DNA of 17,828 bases from Chloroflexota bacterium (GTDB lineage: Bacteria > Chloroflexota > Limnocylindria > Limnocylindrales > CSP1-4): positions 1 through 17,828 of the forward strand of contig JACCQX010000183.1 in assembly GCA_013813905.1 (NCBI GenBank), in the 5' to 3' direction. Shown here one piece after another: positions 1-7,074 of the stretch (positions are counted from its first letter, which is position 1; the number at the start of each line of letters is the position of its first letter). The translations under genes were made by a program, and so were the position numbers. The notes under the pieces were generated by a model, which was not told where the DNA came from, made no database searches, and was given only the letters and a program-made list of their open reading frames with translations.

Positions 1-539
1 ACCAAGCATTGCCAGAGCGCTGAATGCTCCGAGTCGATGGGACGCAGCCAGGCCAGCGGCGAGGCGAAGGGGTCGGCCGCGTCGCGCCTTGCCACCCGCT
101 CCGCCAGCTCCCGCGCCAGTGGCATGACCAGGTGGCCGCCAGCCACGAGCGTCTCCTTGTTGGCCGTAGCCACCACCTTGCCCGCGCGGAGCGCCGCCAG
201 CACCGGCCGAAGCGAGACGATGCCGCCGGTGGCCACGATGACAAGATCGACGTCGTCGCGTGTCGCAAGGCGCTCCAGGGCGTCGGCGCCGCGTTCCAGT
301 CGAACGCCGGGGGGCAGCACCAGCCGTCCCGCCGCGGCCTCGTCAGCCAGAGCCACCGCGTGGGGGCGGAAGGCGGCCACCTGCGCGGACAGGGCGCCAT
401 GGTCGGCACCAGCCGCCAGCGCCACGACCTCGAACCGCGCAGGTGCCGCGCCCAGGACATCGAGCGTCTGGCGGCCGATGGAGCCGGTGGAGCCAAGGAG
501 GGCGACGCGCTGCCGGCTCCCAGCCCGCCACTCCCTCAT
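1..539 (-). CDS. dxr: 1-deoxy-D-xylulose 5-phosphate reductoisomerase, 5' part
   Basis: This is the N-terminal 179 residues of Dxr (IspC), cut by the left window edge. The enzyme rearranges and reduces DXP to MEP with NADPH, the committed step of the non-mevalonate isoprenoid pathway. The NADPH-binding loop GSTGSIG lies at residues 16-22, ANKE at 126-129, and PIDSEHSALWQ at 167-177, whose Asp169 and Glu171 are the family's metal ligands. A segment of about 15 residues before PIDSEH looks longer than in E. coli Dxr. The ATG at 539 overlaps the cdsA TGA as ATGA, so translational coupling is likely. The product would supply IPP for the UppS encoded just upstream. The identification is very secure; only the C-terminal part is unseen. 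Confidence 0.97.
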   Translation of the reverse strand, partial: MREWRAGSRQRVALLGSTGSIGRQTLDVLGAAPARFEVVALAAGADHGALSAQVAAFRPHAVALADEAAAGRLVLPPGVRLERGADALERLATRDDVDLVIVATGGIVSLRPVLAALRAGKVVATANKETLVAGGHLVMPLARELAERVARRDAADPFASPLAWLRPIDSEHSALWQCL

Positions 540-1390
540 GTCTGCCCGCCCATGGCCGTCAGCTCGAGGAGGATCAGCCCGGCGTACATGGCTGGAGCCG
601 CGAACAGGAAGGAATCGACCCGATCCAGGATCCCGCCGTGGCCGGGGATCAGGGTGCCCGAATCCTTGGCGCCCGCCGCGCGCTTAAGCAGGGATTCGGC
701 CACGTCGCCGGCCTGTGCGGTGACGGCGATGAGCAGGCCCAGCACCATCCCGCCCAGCACGTGCTGTCCGGTGCCCACCACGAGCAGCGCACAGACGATG
801 ACGGCCGCCACGGTTCCTCCGATCACACCGCTCCAGGTCTTGCTGGGCGAGATGTGGTCGAGGAAGCGGCCCCGCTTGAGGGTTCGGCCGGCGAAGTAGG
901 CGAAGGTATCGAAGGTCCACACCGTCAGCACCAGCACCAGCAGCCAGATGCGGCCGTGGTCCAGGAGTTCGCCCAACGGGGCGCGCGGCCCGATCGCTGG
1001 AGCGACGGCGACGATCCCCGGGACGAAGGCCAGCAACGAGACGTACAGCGCGCCGACCACGGTGCCGGCCCAGGCCAGGAAGCCCTCCCTGGGCACGTGG
1101 CGGCGGAAGGCGGCGATGGCGGACGTGACGAGGACCGCCGCCACGAACGTGGCGATGACCCCTTCACGGTGCCCCAGGGCGGCCATGCCCAGGACGGCCA
1201 GCGGGGCTGCCACCAGGCCGATGACCCGCTCCCCTGGCAGGCCGGCCAGAGCCAGCAGGCGGAACGTCTCGTGTGCCGCGACCATGGCCAGGATCGCCAC
1301 GCCGAACGTGATCCAGGGTTCGCCCGTCAGGAAGATGAGGACGACGATCGGCGCCAGGACCGCCGCGCTCAGAAGGCGCTGGCGCAGCAC
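536..1390 (-). CDS. cdsA: Phosphatidate cytidylyltransferase (CDP-diacylglycerol synthase)
   Basis: This integral membrane enzyme makes CDP-diacylglycerol from phosphatidic acid and CTP, the branch point for phospholipid synthesis. The 284-residue length is normal for the family. Most of the chain is hydrophobic, in several membrane segments. The family signature is complete near the C-terminus: SLLKR at 233-237, KDSG at 242-245, then PGHGGILDRVDS at 249-260, with the catalytic-site aspartates. A conserved SPSKTW lies at 181-186. The GTG start at 1390 is 6 bases after the uppS stop and has no clear Shine-Dalgarno sequence, so coupling to uppS is the likely mode of initiation. The TGA overlaps the dxr ATG. 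The order uppS-cdsA-dxr is widely conserved. Confidence 0.96.
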   Translation of the reverse strand: MLRQRLLSAAVLAPIVVLIFLTGEPWITFGVAILAMVAAHETFRLLALAGLPGERVIGLVAAPLAVLGMAALGHREGVIATFVAAVLVTSAIAAFRRHVPREGFLAWAGTVVGALYVSLLAFVPGIVAVAPAIGPRAPLGELLDHGRIWLLVLVLTVWTFDTFAYFAGRTLKRGRFLDHISPSKTWSGVIGGTVAAVIVCALLVVGTGQHVLGGMVLGLLIAVTAQAGDVAESLLKRAAGAKDSGTLIPGHGGILDRVDSFLFAAPAMYAGLILLELTAMGGQT

Positions 1391-1396
1391 GAGCGG

Positions 1397-2134
1397 CTAG
1401 CGGCCGAACCGTCGCGAGCGGCGCGCGTAGTCCGCCAGCGCCGCGTCGAATGCAGCTGGGTCGAAATCCGGCCAATAGCGGTCACTGAAGTAGAACTCGG
1501 CGTAGGCCGACTGCCAGAGAAGGAAGTTGCTCACGCGCTGGTCGCCGCCGGTCCGGATCAGCAGGTCCAGTTCTGACGGCTCGGGCGTGTACAGCCGGGA
1601 GGCGAGGGCCTCCTCGTCGATCTGCTCCGGGCTCAGGCCATCAGCCAGGCAGCGCCGCGCCGCATCCACGATCTCGCAGCGGCCCGAGTAGTTGAAGGCC
1701 ACGTTGAGGATCATGGAACCCCCCGCTGCCGTGGCCCGGGCGGCCTCGCCGATCGAGGCACGAGTCGAGGGGTGAAGCTCATCGAGTCGGCCGAGCACCC
1801 GCACGCGCACCCCTTGGCGGACCAGATCCGGGGTGTAGTCGGCGATAGCCGCGTCCAGCAGCGAAAAGAGCGTTTCCACCTCACCGCGTGCCCGCTGCCA
1901 GTTCTCGCGGCTGAAGGCGAAGACCGACAGGATCTTCACTCCGCGCTGCTGGGCCCGCTCGACGATGGGACGGATGGCATCCACGCCCGCCGCGTGACCC
2001 TGCGCCTCGGGCAAGCCGTGCTCTCGTGCCCAGCGACGGTTGCCATCCATGATGATGGCCACGTGTCGCGGCACGAACTCCTCGCCAGCCGCCGCCGGGC
2101 CCTCGCTCTCGGTGGCCACGTCCAAGGCGGTCAC
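1397..2134 (-). CDS. uppS: Isoprenyl (undecaprenyl) diphosphate synthase
   Basis: This cis-prenyltransferase extends farnesyl diphosphate with IPP to the C55 lipid carrier used for cell wall and glycan synthesis. The protein has 245 residues, the usual size. Residues 27-34 (IIMDGNRR) contain the catalytic Asp30. FSRENW is at 74-79, and RTGGDQRVSNFLLWQ begins at 194, followed by AYAEF with Glu213, the Mg-binding glutamate of the family. The Glu of the usual GEXR motif is Asp here, a mild change. The GTG at 2134 shares one base with the frr stop (TAGTG), and GGAGG at 2139-2143 sits 4 bases upstream inside frr, which supports this start. Exact chain length of the product cannot be told from sequence. 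Confidence 0.96.
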   Translation of the reverse strand: MTALDVATESEGPAAAGEEFVPRHVAIIMDGNRRWAREHGLPEAQGHAAGVDAIRPIVERAQQRGVKILSVFAFSRENWQRARGEVETLFSLLDAAIADYTPDLVRQGVRVRVLGRLDELHPSTRASIGEAARATAAGGSMILNVAFNYSGRCEIVDAARRCLADGLSPEQIDEEALASRLYTPEPSELDLLIRTGGDQRVSNFLLWQSAYAEFYFSDRYWPDFDPAAFDAALADYARRSRRFGR

Positions 2135-2691
2135 TAGACCTCCATGATCTCCTGCTCCTTGGCCTTGCCCACTCGGTCGACCTCGTCGGTCCAGCGATCG
2201 GTGAGCTGCTGGACGCGATCCTGCTCTCGACGTGCCTCATCCGCGCCGAGCTCTCCGTCGCGCTCGCGACGGCGGATCTCGTCGGTGGCTTCGCGGCGGC
2301 GATTGCGTATCTCGACCTTGGCCTCCTCCATTCGCTTGTGGACGAGCTTGACCAAGTCCTTGCGACGGTCCTCCGTGAGAGGCGGGATGTTGAGCCGCAC
2401 GACGGTCCCATCCACGTTCGGAGTCAGCCCGATATCGCTGCGCTGGATGGCCTTCTCGATGGCGCCCAGGACGCCGCGGTCCCAGGGTTGGATGACGATG
2501 GTGTGCGACTCCGGCACGCTCAGCGAGGCGAGCTGGTTCAGGGCCGTGGGCGTGCCGTAGTAGTCGACCTGGATGCGCTCCACCAGGCTGGTCGAGGCCC
2601 GACCGGTGCGGATGCTGCCGAAGTCACGCTCCATGGCCTCGATGGCGCGGGACATGCGACCCTCGGTCGCCTGAAGGCCCTCATCGCTCAT
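2134..2691 (-). CDS. frr: Ribosome recycling factor
   Basis: RRF splits post-termination ribosomes together with EF-G in the cytoplasm. The 185-residue length is typical. Recognisable family blocks are IRTGRAS near residues 27-33, the [12 protein letters not shown] stretch at about 44-55, IQPWD at about 68-72, and a highly charged C-terminal helical region of the three-helix bundle. The ATG at 2691 lies inside the 3' end of pyrH (11-base overlap) and is preceded by GGAGGG at 2699-2704, a good Shine-Dalgarno at 7 bases. The gene sits in the standard rpsB-tsf-pyrH-frr order and is the link to the lipid genes uppS and cdsA. Nothing is unusual about it. Confidence 0.97.
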   Translation of the reverse strand: MSDEGLQATEGRMSRAIEAMERDFGSIRTGRASTSLVERIQVDYYGTPTALNQLASLSVPESHTIVIQPWDRGVLGAIEKAIQRSDIGLTPNVDGTVVRLNIPPLTEDRRKDLVKLVHKRMEEAKVEIRNRRREATDEIRRRERDGELGADEARREQDRVQQLTDRWTDEVDRVGKAKEQEIMEV

Positions 2692-3457
2692 CGGTGGTCC
2701 CTCCGTGGATCAGCGTGCCGATCGGCTCGCCCAGGGCCGCACGCCGGATATTGTCCGGTCGGTTCATATCGAAGACGACGATGGGCAGGTCATTGTCCAT
2801 GCACAGCGAGACGGCCGTCGAGTCGAGGACAGCCAGCCGGTCGGCCAGGACCTGCCCATAGGTCAGGTGCTCATGCCTTGTCGCGTCCGGGTCGAGAGCT
2901 GGATCCGCGGTGTAGACGCCGTCCACCTTGGTGGCCTTCAGAAGCACCTCCGCGCCGACCTCGACGGCACGCAGGGCGGCCGCCGTGTCGGTGGTGAAAT
3001 ACGGATTGCCGGTGCCCGCCGCCAGGATGACCACGCGGCCCTTCTCGAGATGCCGCATGGCACGCCGCCGGATGTAGGGCTCGGCCACTTCGTTCATGGC
3101 GATGGCGGACATGACGCGAGTCGGTACGTCGGCCTTCTCCAGCGCGTCCTGCAGCGCCAGAGCATTCATGACCGTGGCCAGCATGCCCATGAAGTCGGCC
3201 GTGGCGCGCTCCATGCCCTTGGCCGAGGCAGCCAGGCCGCGGAAGATGTTGCCACCGCCGACCACGACCGCCACCTCCACACCCATCGAGCGGACCTGCC
3301 CGAGCTGACGGGCGATGAAGACACAGACATCGGGATCCACGCCGTACGAGCGCGTCCCCAGCAGCGCCTCACCCGAGATCTTGAGCAGGATGCGGCCGTA
3401 GCGCGCCGATCCGGGGGAGGCCTCCTCGACCGTGGCGGCCGCGAGGGCCTCCGTCAC
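2681..3457 (-). CDS. pyrH: Uridylate (UMP) kinase
   Basis: UMP kinase phosphorylates UMP to UDP for pyrimidine nucleotide and, indirectly, cell wall precursor synthesis. The 258-residue protein shows the amino-acid-kinase fold motifs: [12 protein letters not shown] at about 23-34, [11 protein letters not shown] near 61-71, [13 protein letters not shown] near 144-156 and [13 protein letters not shown] shortly after. The reading frame stays open further upstream into tsf, but I place the start at GTG 3457 because it overlaps the tsf stop as GTGA and because GGGGAGGAG at 3460-3468 is a near-ideal Shine-Dalgarno. This leaves about 18 residues before the kinase fold, slightly longer than in E. coli. 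It overlaps frr by 11 bases. Confidence 0.96.
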   Translation of the reverse strand: MTEALAAATVEEASPGSARYGRILLKISGEALLGTRSYGVDPDVCVFIARQLGQVRSMGVEVAVVVGGGNIFRGLAASAKGMERATADFMGMLATVMNALALQDALEKADVPTRVMSAIAMNEVAEPYIRRRAMRHLEKGRVVILAAGTGNPYFTTDTAAALRAVEVGAEVLLKATKVDGVYTADPALDPDATRHEHLTYGQVLADRLAVLDSTAVSLCMDNDLPIVVFDMNRPDNIRRAALGEPIGTLIHGGTTDER

Positions 3458-4062
3458 AGCTCCTCCCCGAGGGCGTAGCGCACGAAGCGGCGCACGCGGA
3501 TGTTCTCGCCGATGCGTGCCACGGCGTCGGTGATCAACTGTCCGACGGTCTGGTCCGTGTCGCGGAAGGGCTGCTCGTAGAGCACGATCTGCTGTTGCCA
3601 CTTGCGCAGCTGTCCGTCGACGATCTTCTGTTGGATCTCAGCCGGCTTGGCCGCGAGGGCTTCGTCGGCGAGGAGCTCGGCGCGCTTGGCCTCCAGCACC
3701 GGGACAGGGATAGCCTCCACCGTGGGGTACTCGGCAGCGAGGCCGGCGACCTGCATGGCCAGATCCCGCACCAGCTTCTGGAAGTCGTCGGTGCGCGCCA
3801 CGAAGTCAGTCTCGCAGTTGACCTCGATGAGGACGCCCAGTCGGCCGCCGGCATGGATGTAAGAGGACACCACGCCTTCTCGCGCGTCTCGACCGGCCTT
3901 CTTGGCGGCCGCTGCCTGTCCGCGCTCGCGCAGCAGGTTCACGGCAGCATCGAGGTCACCGCCGGTCTCTTCCAGTGCGCGCTTGCAGTCCATGAAACCG
4001 GCACCGGTCCGCTCGCGCAGCTCCTTGACCTGCGCGGGCTTGATGAGGATCTGATCGACCAT
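3454..4062 (-). CDS. tsf: Elongation factor Ts (short form)
   Basis: EF-Ts is the guanine nucleotide exchange factor of EF-Tu. The N-terminal UBA-like domain carries the family signature around [13 protein letters not shown] (18-30). The second signature, [11 protein letters not shown], is at 80-90, in the core domain that contacts EF-Tu. At 202 residues it is the compact type known from Thermus, cyanobacteria and Chloroflexota, and lacks the larger two-subdomain dimerisation module of E. coli EF-Ts (283 residues). The ATG at 4062 has only a weak, distant AGAGGT upstream. The stop overlaps the pyrH GTG. The gene follows rpsB after 66 bases, the usual pairing for S2 and EF-Ts. Confidence 0.97.
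   Translation of the reverse strand: MVDQILIKPAQVKELRERTGAGFMDCKRALEETGGDLDAAVNLLRERGQAAAAKKAGRDAREGVVSSYIHAGGRLGVLIEVNCETDFVARTDDFQKLVRDLAMQVAGLAAEYPTVEAIPVPVLEAKRAELLADEALAAKPAEIQQKIVDGQLRKWQQQIVLYEQPFRDTDQTVGQLITDAVARIGENIRVRRFVRYALGEEL
3460..3468 (-). promoter_or_regulatory. Ribosome binding site of pyrH
   Basis: GGGGAGGAG is read on the minus strand inside the last codons of tsf. It ends 2 bases before the GTG at 3457; the GGAGG core is 4 bases away. It decides the pyrH start against longer in-frame possibilities. Confidence 0.75.
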
Positions 4063-4095
4063 GGGAGATGGGACCTCTTGACTCTGACTGTGGAC

Positions 4096-4110
4096 GCCCG
4101 GCCACCGGGC
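4096..4110 (-). other. Small GC hairpin in the rpsB-tsf gap
   Basis: GCCCGG and CCGGGC form a perfect 6-bp stem with a 3-base loop in the 66-base gap between the rpsB stop and the tsf start. No T-run follows, so it is not a standard terminator. It might tune S2 versus EF-Ts output, or be chance in GC-rich DNA. Nothing else recognisable is in the gap. Confidence 0.3.
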
Positions 4111-4128
4111 CGCGACGCTGCGAATGGA

Positions 4129-5052
4129 TCAGCCGGCGGACGTCGGGATCTGTTCCTCTGTCGCCTCTGTCGCGTCGGGGGTGCTGGTCAGCCCCGCCTC
4201 GGCCTCGCCATCGAGGGCGGCCCCGGGCAGCAGTGCCTCGTCTTCGTCGGGCTCCGGCGCGAAGCTGAAGGTGCCGCCGGCCGCGAGAGCGGCGACCATC
4301 TCGTCGGAGGCCTCCTCGTCCTCAGCCATGGGACCCTGCTCCACCATCGGTTCAGCGGCTCGCGAGGCACGCTGGCCGAGGCCCTCGATCGAGGCGTCGG
4401 CCACCAGCCGGCAGAGCAGTCGGATGGCGCGGATGGCATCATCGTTGGCCGGGATGATGTAGTCCAGGTCGTCCGGATCCACGTTCGTGTCGCCGGTGCC
4501 GATGACCGGGATCTCCAGCTTCTTGGCCTCCGTGATGGCGATCTGCTCACGATGCGGGTCGACCACGAAGAGCGCCCCGGGCAGTCGCTTCATCTTGCGC
4601 ATGCCGCCAAGCATCCGCTGGAGTCGCGTCATCTCGTCCATCAGACGGGACGCTTCTTTCTTGGACATGCGGTCGAAGTCGCCGTTCTGCTGGCGCGCTT
4701 CCAGCTGCTCCAGGAGCCCGAGGCGCTTCTTGATGGTTACGAAGTTGGTGAGCATGCCGCCCAGCCAGCGCTGGTTGACGTAGGGCATCTCGGCGCGGGT
4801 GGCCTCTTCGGCGATGGGCTCCTGGGCCTGCTTCTTGGTGCCCACGAAGAGGATCGCGTCGCCGCGAGCGACGGTGTCCGTGGCGAAGTCAAGAGCGGCG
4901 TCGAGCCGCTTGACGGTCTGCGCCAGGTCGATGATGTGGATCCCGTTGCGCTCGGCGAAGATGAAGGGGCGCATCTTGGGATTCCAGCGACGCGTCAAGT
5001 GGCCGAAGTGGACCCCGGCTTCCAGTAGCTGGCGCATCGAGACAGAGGACAT
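4129..5052 (-). CDS. rpsB: 30S ribosomal protein S2 (uS2) with acidic C-terminal tail
   Basis: S2 is the late-assembling 30S protein at the head-body junction. The canonical part covers residues 1-230, with [19 protein letters not shown] near the start, FVGTKKQAQ at 69-77, [10 protein letters not shown] at 94-103 and [19 protein letters not shown] at 188-206. About 77 more residues follow, rich in Asp, Glu, Ala and Pro, low in complexity and strongly acidic, giving 307 residues against about 230-260 in most bacteria. The frame is open upstream, but I choose ATG 5052 because AGGAG at 5061-5065 lies 8 bases before it and the protein begins like other S2 proteins. A 245-base leader lies upstream; tsf is 66 bases downstream. 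Confidence 0.96.
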   Translation of the reverse strand: MSSVSMRQLLEAGVHFGHLTRRWNPKMRPFIFAERNGIHIIDLAQTVKRLDAALDFATDTVARGDAILFVGTKKQAQEPIAEEATRAEMPYVNQRWLGGMLTNFVTIKKRLGLLEQLEARQQNGDFDRMSKKEASRLMDEMTRLQRMLGGMRKMKRLPGALFVVDPHREQIAITEAKKLEIPVIGTGDTNVDPDDLDYIIPANDDAIRAIRLLCRLVADASIEGLGQRASRAAEPMVEQGPMAEDEEASDEMVAALAAGGTFSFAPEPDEDEALLPGAALDGEAEAGLTSTPDATEATEEQIPTSAG

Positions 5053-5297
5053 GGGGGCGGCTCCTGTTCGGTTGGGGACCTCCGCGAGCCTCGTGATCCA
5101 CGGACCGGCAGCTGGCGCTTCGGCGCCGGCCGGCACCCCCGCGGGGAGCGGCGCGCGTGCGGGATACGCGACGGAGTCGCGCTCATGCCGGCCTGGTGGA
5201 CAGCGGGCGGAGTCTAGCACAGAGGTTCGCGGCCAGGACCCGGTGTCATGGCCGGCCGGCGCCTTGGCACCTCGCGGGAGGCGCAAAGCATGGGCGC
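5053..5297 (-). promoter_or_regulatory. rpsB leader region
   Basis: This 245-base gap between yraN and rpsB is the longest gap in the window and contains no plausible gene. It holds a promoter-like box (5211-5219) and several hairpins that would be in the rpsB leader RNA: CGCGAC/GTCGCG at 5167-5181 (6-bp stem, 3-base loop), the palindrome CCCCGCGGGG at 5137-5146, and GGCGC/GCGCC at 5114-5127 (5-bp stem, loop CGAA on the transcribed strand). The Shine-Dalgarno AGGAG is at 5061-5065. S2 represses its own leader in E. coli; a similar role here is only an inference. Confidence 0.45.
5211..5219 (-). promoter_or_regulatory. Candidate rpsB promoter (extended -10)
   Basis: The minus strand reads TGCTAGACT, that is a TGn extension followed by TAGACT as the -10 hexamer. 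I see no good -35 at 16-18 bases. Predicted RNA start is near 5204, giving a leader of about 150 bases. The box is very similar to that upstream of rplS (TGCTATACT). Confidence 0.4.
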
Positions 5298-5759
5298 TCA
5301 GCCCGGTGTCACGCCCCGGAGGTGCCGCATAGGCACATCGTCCGCGACGTGCCGGGCGCCCTGGCCCGCGGGCGGCCGTGCATCGACCGCCACCAGGTCG
5401 ACCCGCCAGGGAAGCGCCGGCAGCGAAGCGCCGTCCGGCAACTGGCGCCCCCGCAGGAGTGCGAACGCGGCGCGGTAGGTCCGTGCGATCTTGGCCCCAT
5501 CGAGCGTCTCCTCAGGTGCTCCGAAGCGGGCGCTGGAACGGCTGCGCACCTCCACGAAGACTAGCGTCGGTGGCACGCCCGGCTCCAGGCAGACCAGGTC
5601 GAGCTCATCGCGACCCACACGGACGCCCGCCGCGAGGATCGTCCAGCCCAGCGCCGTCAGCCGCCTGGCCACGCAGCGCTCGGCCTCGTCGCCCAGCCGG
5701 CGTCTCAGCGTGCCGGCCGGACGGGCGATGGAGGTGGGGGGTCGCGACGCGAGCGGCAT
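5298..5759 (-). CDS. YraN/UPF0102 family predicted nuclease
   Basis: This is a UPF0102 protein with the endonuclease-like PD-(D/E)XK core: [13 protein letters not shown] at the start of the domain, [11 protein letters not shown] as the acidic strand, then LVFVEVRSR with the E-x-R/K element, followed by [24 protein letters not shown]. Its substrate in bacteria is not firmly established; some members have been linked to DNA processing. The protein is 153 residues if it starts at ATG 5759. A GTG at 5792 gives 164 residues and has AAGG 4 bases upstream, so it is a real alternative. Neither start has a strong Shine-Dalgarno. It lies downstream of rnhB, the most common neighbour of this family, with which it is often in an operon. 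Confidence 0.88.
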   Translation of the reverse strand: MPLASRPPTSIARPAGTLRRRLGDEAERCVARRLTALGWTILAAGVRVGRDELDLVCLEPGVPPTLVFVEVRSRSSARFGAPEETLDGAKIARTYRAAFALLRGRQLPDGASLPALPWRVDLVAVDARPPAGQGARHVADDVPMRHLRGVTPG

Positions 5760-5816
5760 GGTCGGGCGACGATATCGTGCGCGTCTTAGCACGACCTTAT
5801 CGGGCCGTGGCCGGTC

Positions 5817-6545
5817 CTAAGTGGCCGCCATCGTCGATGCCGCCGGATGGCCGCCATCGTCCACCGCAGCTAGGTCGATCGGAGCTTCGAGCCCCATGGC
5901 CAGCTGGTCGCCTTCCAGGAGGGTCCTGATGCGGGCGTAGGTGCGGCGATGGAAGACGGACGGACCGTGTTCCGCCAGTGCTGCCACATGTTCCCGGGTG
6001 GTGTAACCGGCATTGTGCTCCCAGCCGTAGACGGGATAGCGCAGGGCGAGGCGGCACATCAGCCGGTCCCGCGTCACTTTGGCGATGATCGAGGCGCAGG
6101 CGATGGCGTACGAGGACTGGTCGCCGTCGACGATGGCGGTGTACGGCCCCACGTGGTCCTCGAAGCCCACGATCTTCCGCCCATCGACGAGCACATGGTC
6201 GTAACCGTCGATGCGACGCAGGGCACGGCGCATCGCCAGGTGCGTGGCGTGATAGATGTTGAGCCGCTCGATCTCGGCCACGGACGCCGCACCGACCCCC
6301 CAGGCCTGCACGCGATCCTTGATCCGATCCACCACGGCCTCTCGCTGGCGCACGGACATGGTCTTGGAGTCACGCACCCCGAGGATCTTGTGACAGTCGG
6401 GTCGGACGAGGACCGCGGCGGCCACGACCGGCGCGCAGAGCGCTCCCAGGCCCACTTCGTCGACGCCCACCACGCGGCGCCGGCCCTCCCGCCAGAGGCG
6501 GCGCTCAGCGCGGAGATGCGGCACGGGCAGCGTCACGCGGCCCAT
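5817..6545 (-). CDS. rnhB: Ribonuclease HII
   Basis: RNase HII cleaves RNA in RNA-DNA hybrids and removes single ribonucleotides from DNA. The fold is clear: GVDE at 27-30 with the catalytic Asp29-Glu30, RDSK at 58-61, LVDG at 119-122 (Asp121), GD at 141-142, then ASIIAKVTRDRLM at 151-163 and GYTTREH at 180-186. In the motif right after the catalytic pair, the usual GRG (or GKG) reads GLG at 32-34, codons GGC-CTG-GGA. Length is 242 residues from ATG 6545. GTG 6536, three codons in, is an alternative that would fit a leaderless transcript. The C-terminal tail contains a short duplicated sequence. A terminator-like hairpin separates it from rplS. Confidence 0.95.
   Translation of the reverse strand: MGRVTLPVPHLRAERRLWREGRRRVVGVDEVGLGALCAPVVAAAVLVRPDCHKILGVRDSKTMSVRQREAVVDRIKDRVQAWGVGAASVAEIERLNIYHATHLAMRRALRRIDGYDHVLVDGRKIVGFEDHVGPYTAIVDGDQSSYAIACASIIAKVTRDRLMCRLALRYPVYGWEHNAGYTTREHVAALAEHGPSVFHRRTYARIRTLLEGDQLAMGLEAPIDLAAVDDGGHPAASTMAAT
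5822..5861 (+). repeat. 14-bp direct repeat in the rnhB 3' end
   Basis: TGGCCGCCATCGTC occurs at 5822-5835 and again at 5848-5861, 26 bp apart. It lies within the last codons of rnhB, and the two copies are read in different frames (DDGGH and STMAAT), so a small duplication probably reshaped the C-terminal tail of the protein. Confidence 0.7.
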
Positions 6546-6549
6546 TCTA
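6544..6549 (-). promoter_or_regulatory. Candidate -10 box at the rnhB start
   Basis: TAGAAT, 5 of 6 matches to TATAAT, overlaps the annotated ATG. Seven bases separate it from the in-frame GTG at 6536, the spacing expected if transcription starts at that GTG. No Shine-Dalgarno is visible upstream of either codon. Confidence 0.35.
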
Positions 6550-6585
6550 GACGCGCCGCCACTCGCCGACGGGCCGGTCTCCGCG

Positions 6586-6606
6586 GTCCGCCCCGCCGTG
6601 GCGGAC
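6586..6606 (-). terminator. Terminator-like hairpin after rplS
   Basis: Two bases after the rplS TGA, GTCCGCC (6600-6606) can pair with GGCGGAC (6586-6592) as a perfect 7-bp stem with a 7-base loop. There is no T-run after it, so strong intrinsic termination is not assured; it could also protect the mRNA 3' end. Confidence 0.4.
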
Positions 6607-6608
6607 GG

Positions 6609-6953
6609 TCAGGCGCGCCGCTCTCGCAAGGTGGCCGACTTGCCCACGCGCTTGCGCAGGAAGTAGAGCTGCGCGCGGCGCGCCACGCCGTGGCGCACGA
6701 CGGCGATCTTGTCGATGCGCGGCGAGTTGATCTTGAAGGTCCGCTCCACGCCCACACCGCTGCGCAGCGCACGCACGGTGATGGAGCGGTCGATACCCCC
6801 ACCACGCAAGCGCATGACGGTGCCCTCGAAGACCTGGATGCGCTCCCGGGAACCCTCGACGACCTTGACCGAGACACGCACGGTGTCACCGGAGGCCAGT
6901 TCGGGAAGATCGGTTCGGATCTGATCGGCGACGATCTCGTCGAGGACGGTCAC
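6609..6953 (-). CDS. rplS: 50S ribosomal protein L19 (bL19)
   Basis: L19 sits at the 30S-50S interface. The 114-residue protein has the standard pattern: DQIRTDLPELASGDTVRV, KVVEGSRERIQVFEG, GVGVERTF, SPRIDKIAVVR and RRAQLYFLRKRVGK in order. The open frame extends far upstream through trmD, but homology begins at the GTG at 6953 (VTVLDEIVADQ), which I take as the start. An out-of-frame ATG at 6961 gives a three-codon ORF (ATG-ACA-CCG-TGA) whose stop overlaps this GTG; the Shine-Dalgarno is weak. Rather than following trmD tightly, it has a 121-base leader with its own promoter-like element, consistent with the higher demand for a ribosomal protein than for TrmD and RimM. Confidence 0.96.
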   Translation of the reverse strand: MTVLDEIVADQIRTDLPELASGDTVRVSVKVVEGSRERIQVFEGTVMRLRGGGIDRSITVRALRSGVGVERTFKINSPRIDKIAVVRHGVARRAQLYFLRKRVGKSATLRERRA

Positions 6954-7060
6954 GGTGTCATCTCGCTCGTGCTTGGAATGATCGGGCAGTGGGGTCGGCC
7001 AGGACGCGCGCGGACTGGGCCAGGGATGCCGGCGGACGGCGCGGGGGCTGGACGGCCGGC

Positions 7061-7069
7061 AGTATAGCA
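7061..7069 (-). promoter_or_regulatory. Candidate rplS promoter (extended -10)
   Basis: The minus strand reads TGCTATACT: a TGn extension and a -10 hexamer TATACT with 5 of 6 consensus bases, only 5 bases after the trmD stop. The position 17 bases upstream has no -35 match. The predicted RNA start is about 7054, 100 bases before rplS. The rest of the trmD-rplS gap shows only a 7-bp inverted repeat (7027-7033 with 7055-7061). Confidence 0.5.
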
Positions 7070-7074
7070 GGGCC

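Noticed and set aside
260..1576. Long plus-strand open frame of 438 codons
   Set aside because: It is antisense to cdsA and uppS, has low-complexity composition and no recognisable domain. Long antisense frames are expected in GC-rich DNA.
3595..5028. Plus-strand open frame of 477 codons
   Set aside because: It is the mirror of tsf and rpsB codon usage and resembles no protein family; both minus-strand genes are certain.
4129..5286. 385-codon version of S2
   Set aside because: Residues before ATG 5052 have no S2 similarity and come from the leader; AGGAG at 5061 marks the real start.
5053..5297. A small gene or tRNA in the yraN-rpsB gap
   Set aside because: No cloverleaf pattern or credible short coding frame with a ribosome site is visible on either strand.
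5239..5311. 10-bp direct repeat CCCGGTGTCA near the yraN stop
   Set aside because: Copies at 5239-5248 and 5302-5311 are too short in this GC-rich context to exceed chance, with no shared flanks.
7027..7061. 7-bp inverted repeat as a trmD terminator
   Set aside because: The loop is 21 bases, there is no T-run, and one arm overlaps the candidate rplS -10 box; it is more likely incidental.
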